Below are positions 61,143 to 64,000 of a DNA stretch of 64,000 nt, piece by piece. A model generated the notes under the pieces. The model did no database searches. It saw only the letters and a list, made by a program, of their open reading frames with translations, and was not told where the DNA came from. Both the position numbers and the translations under genes were made by a program. Within the stretch, counting starts at the first letter, position 1; every line of letters begins with the position of its first letter. The stretch comes from Clostridiaceae bacterium (GTDB taxonomy: Bacteria; Bacillota; Clostridia; Clostridiales; Clostridiaceae): NCBI GenBank assembly GCA_902363375.1, contig CABIZX010000001.1:1364001-1428000 (forward strand). Direction: 5' to 3'.

Positions 61143-61865
61143 TTATATATTTTTCTTAGTAATTAAGTTTTTATTTAGTTTTTCGCCTTTTAAAATACTT
61201 AATAATTTTAATTCACTAATCCTATTAACAATATAATTTATCTCACTTTCATTAAGTATTCCTATTATTGATACTTCTTTAATAATAACTGTTGTATTAT
61301 CCTTTCTTCTATTCTCCACTACTCTTTCAACTGGAGCATGAGCTTTTGATATAAACTCACCAAACCCTAAATACACAGCTGCAATTTCTAGAAGAATTTC
61401 CTTAGATACATCCTTACTTATGCTAATACCTTTATAATTAATATAATAATCTGTACACTTATAACTTATTAATGCTATTACATGATACAAAGTGTAATAT
61501 GATTTTATATTTAACCTTATTTCATTTCTAATAAACTCATCATATCTTTTATCCTCATTATTTATATATAATTTTTCATTATCATAATCAATAATTACAT
61601 CTACACCAAACATAGATATATTAAAATGACTCATAATGCAACTAACTAGCTTCCTTATTGACATAGGATCAAAATTTCTATCCAATAAAAGCTTTTTTAG
61701 TTCTAAGGATAAAGTAAAATTTGATTTTGGGTATCCAAGGTTCTCTTTTAAATACTCTATTTTATTTTCTAAGACTTTATCTCTAGTAAGTTCACGAGAC
61801 TTATACCAAAGAATAGTTAGAAACCCTATAAGAATAATAGCTAAATAAACTTTTGTTATTTCCAT
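61143..61865 (-). CDS. membrane-anchored unknown protein, possible inactive peptidase-like
   Basis: A 240-residue protein with one N-terminal membrane helix (about 5-22) and a soluble domain. The stretch LYHVIALISYKCTDYYIN followed by KEILLEIAAVYLGFGEFISKA recalls the layout of small zinc-peptidase-like proteins (HExxH, then an E.A..LGxG helix), but the HExxH residues are missing, so catalysis is unlikely. This comparison is weak. The start at 61865 has AAAGG 7 bases upstream; an ATG at 61886 is possible. It lies about 100 bases past the ABC exporter genes on the same strand. Confidence 0.5.
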   Translation of the reverse strand: MEITKVYLAIILIGFLTILWYKSRELTRDKVLENKIEYLKENLGYPKSNFTLSLELKKLLLDRNFDPMSIRKLVSCIMSHFNISMFGVDVIIDYDNEKLYINNEDKRYDEFIRNEIRLNIKSYYTLYHVIALISYKCTDYYINYKGISISKDVSKEILLEIAAVYLGFGEFISKAHAPVERVVENRRKDNTTVIIKEVSIIGILNESEINYIVNRISELKLLSILKGEKLNKNLITKKNI

Positions 61866-61967
61866 GTTTATACCTTTGTCCTCCATATACCGAAAGTTTA
61901 ATTATTCAACCCTAATATTCCCAAAAGATTTCCTACTTATACTAAAACATATAATTCAAAATTATTC

Positions 61968-63734
61968 CTATGCTTCAAGTCCCCATATTTGTCTCATCTC
62001 TTCACAACTTTCAAGCAGCTCTTCAAGTTTTCCTGCTCCAACAATTTTTCCTTTCTTCATAACTAAAACTTTATCTGCATTTTTTAATGCTATATGCCTA
62101 TTAGAAACTACTATAGCAGTTATATTCTTTCTTTGAAACATTCTATCCCAAAGCTCTATTTCCGTTTCTATATCTAAAGCACTAGATATATCATCAAAAA
62201 TATATAAATCAGATTTTCTTGCAAACATCCTTGCTACAGCAACTCTTTGCCTTTGACCTCCAGAAAGCTTAACGCCTTTAGAACCTATTACAGTATTAAT
62301 ATCATCCTTAAAATTGCTAATATCTCTATCTAATACCGCAGAATATATAGCTTGATTTAAGTTTTCTCTATCATCTTTTAAGCCTAGTAGAACATTATTT
62401 TTGATAGTATCACTAAATAGGTTTGGATTTTGAGATGTATAGGCTACCATTGGAGGAATAAATAATTCACTATTTTTCTTAACTTCTTCATTGTTACAAT
62501 AAATTTCTCCATAACCTGTAGGAATTATGCCTAAAATTGCCTTGATAAGAGTTGTTTTTCCAGAGCCGATTCTTCCTGTAATAACTATAGTCTCACCTTT
62601 ATTTATCTTGAAATTTACATCTTTTATACCATTAATTTCATTATACAGATAAGTTAAATTTTTAACTTCTAAAGATTCTAATTTTTTATGATTCTCCTTA
62701 ATATCTTCCTCAGATAACTCACCATTTAAATGTAATGAGTTATGTGCTAAAAGCTCCTTTTCCATATTTTCATCTAGTAACTTAATCATTCTTTTAAAAG
62801 CAATTCCACCCTGCTCATATCTAGCAAAAATTTCTCCAAGGAAGCCAGCAAAATCAGCTACAAAAGGAAGATAATACACAAATAATGAAAAATCTCCTAC
62901 AGAAAAACTTCCTTCTAGCATGTACCTTCCTGTTAATAGCAATATGAATCCAGTGCCAATAGTTACAGCATTTTCATATATTGCATCCATAATATTAACA
63001 AAAACCTTATCTCTTACCATATACTTCATTCTTTTTTCGTTAAGGTTATTTAGGTTATTAACAATATATTCTTCGCTTCCTGATATTTTAATAGCCTGTA
63101 TCCCATTAAAAATTTCCCCTATTGCTCCAGATACATCACCTGTTGCTTCCCTTGCATTAGTTCTATATTTGGAGATGTATTTCATAGCTTTTTGTGATAA
63201 TACTATTACTACAACTAACGGAGCAAAAATAAACAATGTCACCTTTACATTTATAGCTAGTAAAATAATTAGTGCACCTAAAGCAAATAATCCATCTCCA
63301 ATTATGTCTAATGTAAAACTTATAACATCTTCAATCTCCCCTATATCATCTCTAAAGCAGTTCATAGATTCTCCCAAGGAAGTCTTATTTTCAATTAATG
63401 GATTATCAATAATACATTCTAATAGATTTCTTCTAAGTAATGCACTCATAGAAAATCTGTGGTTGACATCTACTCTTCCTCCAGCTGCTATAATAACTCC
63501 CCTGGTTAATGCAACTACTATAATCAAAGCCATAAGACCCAGAATTTCATTATTTATCTTTCCATTACTCTCTAGTACTTCAAAAAATCTCTTAGTAATT
63601 ATCCCAGGTATAAGTGGAAACATATGAATTAATACCCATAAAACACAGTTAAGTAAATAATACCATGGTCTGTACATTATCATTCTACCTATATACTTAA
63701 GCACTGGAGTTTTCTCTTTTTTATCTTTTATCAT
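61968..63734 (-). CDS. ABC exporter half-transporter (membrane + ATPase)
   Basis: A 588-residue half-transporter. About six membrane helices (about 15-290) are followed by an ATPase with Walker A GRIGSGKTTLI, signature LSGGQRQRVAVARM, Walker B DLYIFDDISSALD and switch-His region VVSNRHIA. In SNRHIA the His is kept. Its ATG overlaps the stop of the next ABC gene (ATGA), so the pair probably forms a heterodimer for drug, lipid or peptide export. GGAGGAGG precedes the start. Confidence 0.93.
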   Translation of the reverse strand: MIKDKKEKTPVLKYIGRMIMYRPWYYLLNCVLWVLIHMFPLIPGIITKRFFEVLESNGKINNEILGLMALIIVVALTRGVIIAAGGRVDVNHRFSMSALLRRNLLECIIDNPLIENKTSLGESMNCFRDDIGEIEDVISFTLDIIGDGLFALGALIILLAINVKVTLFIFAPLVVVIVLSQKAMKYISKYRTNAREATGDVSGAIGEIFNGIQAIKISGSEEYIVNNLNNLNEKRMKYMVRDKVFVNIMDAIYENAVTIGTGFILLLTGRYMLEGSFSVGDFSLFVYYLPFVADFAGFLGEIFARYEQGGIAFKRMIKLLDENMEKELLAHNSLHLNGELSEEDIKENHKKLESLEVKNLTYLYNEINGIKDVNFKINKGETIVITGRIGSGKTTLIKAILGIIPTGYGEIYCNNEEVKKNSELFIPPMVAYTSQNPNLFSDTIKNNVLLGLKDDRENLNQAIYSAVLDRDISNFKDDINTVIGSKGVKLSGGQRQRVAVARMFARKSDLYIFDDISSALDIETEIELWDRMFQRKNITAIVVSNRHIALKNADKVLVMKKGKIVGAGKLEELLESCEEMRQIWGLEA

Positions 63735-64000
63735 ACTAACACCTCCTCCAATCCTTTTTGTAGTAGGTTATAAAATTTTGAGTTTTTATCCCTACCTAAA
63801 TCTTTTCTATTTCCATACTCCAAAACTTTTCCCTCTTCTAAAATCAAGATATTATCAGCTTTACTCACAGTACCAAGCCTATGAGCTATAATTATACAGG
63901 TTCTGTCCTGTAATAATTTATTTAAAGCTTTATCTACAACCCCTTCAGTTATAGGATCAAGTTTTGAAGTCGCTTCATCTAAAATTACTAATTTAGGATT
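63731..64000 (-). CDS. ABC exporter half-transporter, C-terminal end (partial)
   Basis: The last 89 codons of the partner half-transporter, which runs off the right edge. It starts NPKLVILDEATSKLDP (Walker B and D-loop), then IIIAHRLGTVSKADNILIL (switch His and following strand) and ends GLEEVLV. Its stop overlaps the start of the downstream half-transporter by four bases, indicating coupled translation. The canonical DEATSxLD here against DDISSALD in the partner is common in asymmetric heterodimers. Confidence 0.92.
   Translation of the reverse strand, partial: NPKLVILDEATSKLDPITEGVVDKALNKLLQDRTCIIIAHRLGTVSKADNILILEEGKVLEYGNRKDLGRDKNSKFYNLLQKGLEEVLV

Overview
The window is about 64 kb of AT-rich DNA (roughly 30% G+C by eye). 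Its gene content points to a spore-forming, fermentative Clostridium sensu stricto: a complete Rnf complex, a pair of Csp-type (germination-type) subtilases, a Spo0E-like protein, several TTG and GTG starts, strong GGAGG ribosome sites, and intrinsic terminators at most gene ends. I see no insertion sequence, prophage or CRISPR array. It reads as ordinary chromosome with small accessory patches and several decaying genes.

Layout. 1-9.4 kb: end of a purine permease, an unusually long glutamine synthetase, a DnaQ-type exonuclease with its own consensus promoter and operator-like palindrome, an amidohydrolase, a second-type FtsH protease, a small membrane protein, and a pseudouridine-catabolism operon (psuK-psuG) whose kinase carries its own DNA-binding domain. 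9.6-15.1 kb: rnfCDGEAB followed by an RseC-like gene, then deoC. 16-21.4 kb: three tandem NhaC-family antiporter genes, each with its own promoter, leader and terminator. Copies 1 and 3 share long identical DNA tracts, and copies 2 and 3 share a leader hairpin with compensatory changes. 21.4-32.4 kb: two DUF1292 genes, rarA, an AGCS amino-acid carrier plus a rotted fragment of a paralogue, tRNA-Leu(GAG), the overlapping polA-coaE-lytic transglycosylase operon, DUF554, glutaminase and tRNA-Leu(CAA).

32.5-46.5 kb: a membrane-anchored unknown, two overlapping Csp-like subtilases (the second with Cys in place of the catalytic Ser), a soluble CZB chemoreceptor, an operon of a duplicated DUF1538 membrane protein with two PII-like proteins, DUF3006, a lipoprotein, an M18 aminopeptidase, HprK, DUF896, a Spo0E-like gene and a decayed flavin-reductase gene. 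46.8-64 kb: def, asnB, an S9 peptidase gene broken by one in-frame stop, a YdjM-like membrane hydrolase, an EamA transporter, a lone ATP-cone protein, bioY, a five-gene run of hydrolases (Nudix, MccF-like peptidase, two 2H phosphoesterases, DUF402), a CAP-domain exported protein, a histidine phosphatase, a GNAT enzyme, an unknown anchored protein, and a pair of ABC exporter half-genes running off the right edge.

Themes. Energy and ion metabolism: Rnf makes a Na+ or H+ gradient that the NhaC antiporters and the Na+-coupled AGCS carrier could use or reset. Nitrogen: glutamine synthetase, glutaminase, AsnB and PII-like proteins. Nucleoside salvage: purine permease, PsuK/PsuG and DeoC. The strongest leads for follow-up are the Ser-to-Cys subtilase pair, the NhaC leader hairpins, the PII/DUF1538 operon and the Nudix/2H/MccF cluster. 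All functional statements come from reading motifs by eye; no database search was possible.
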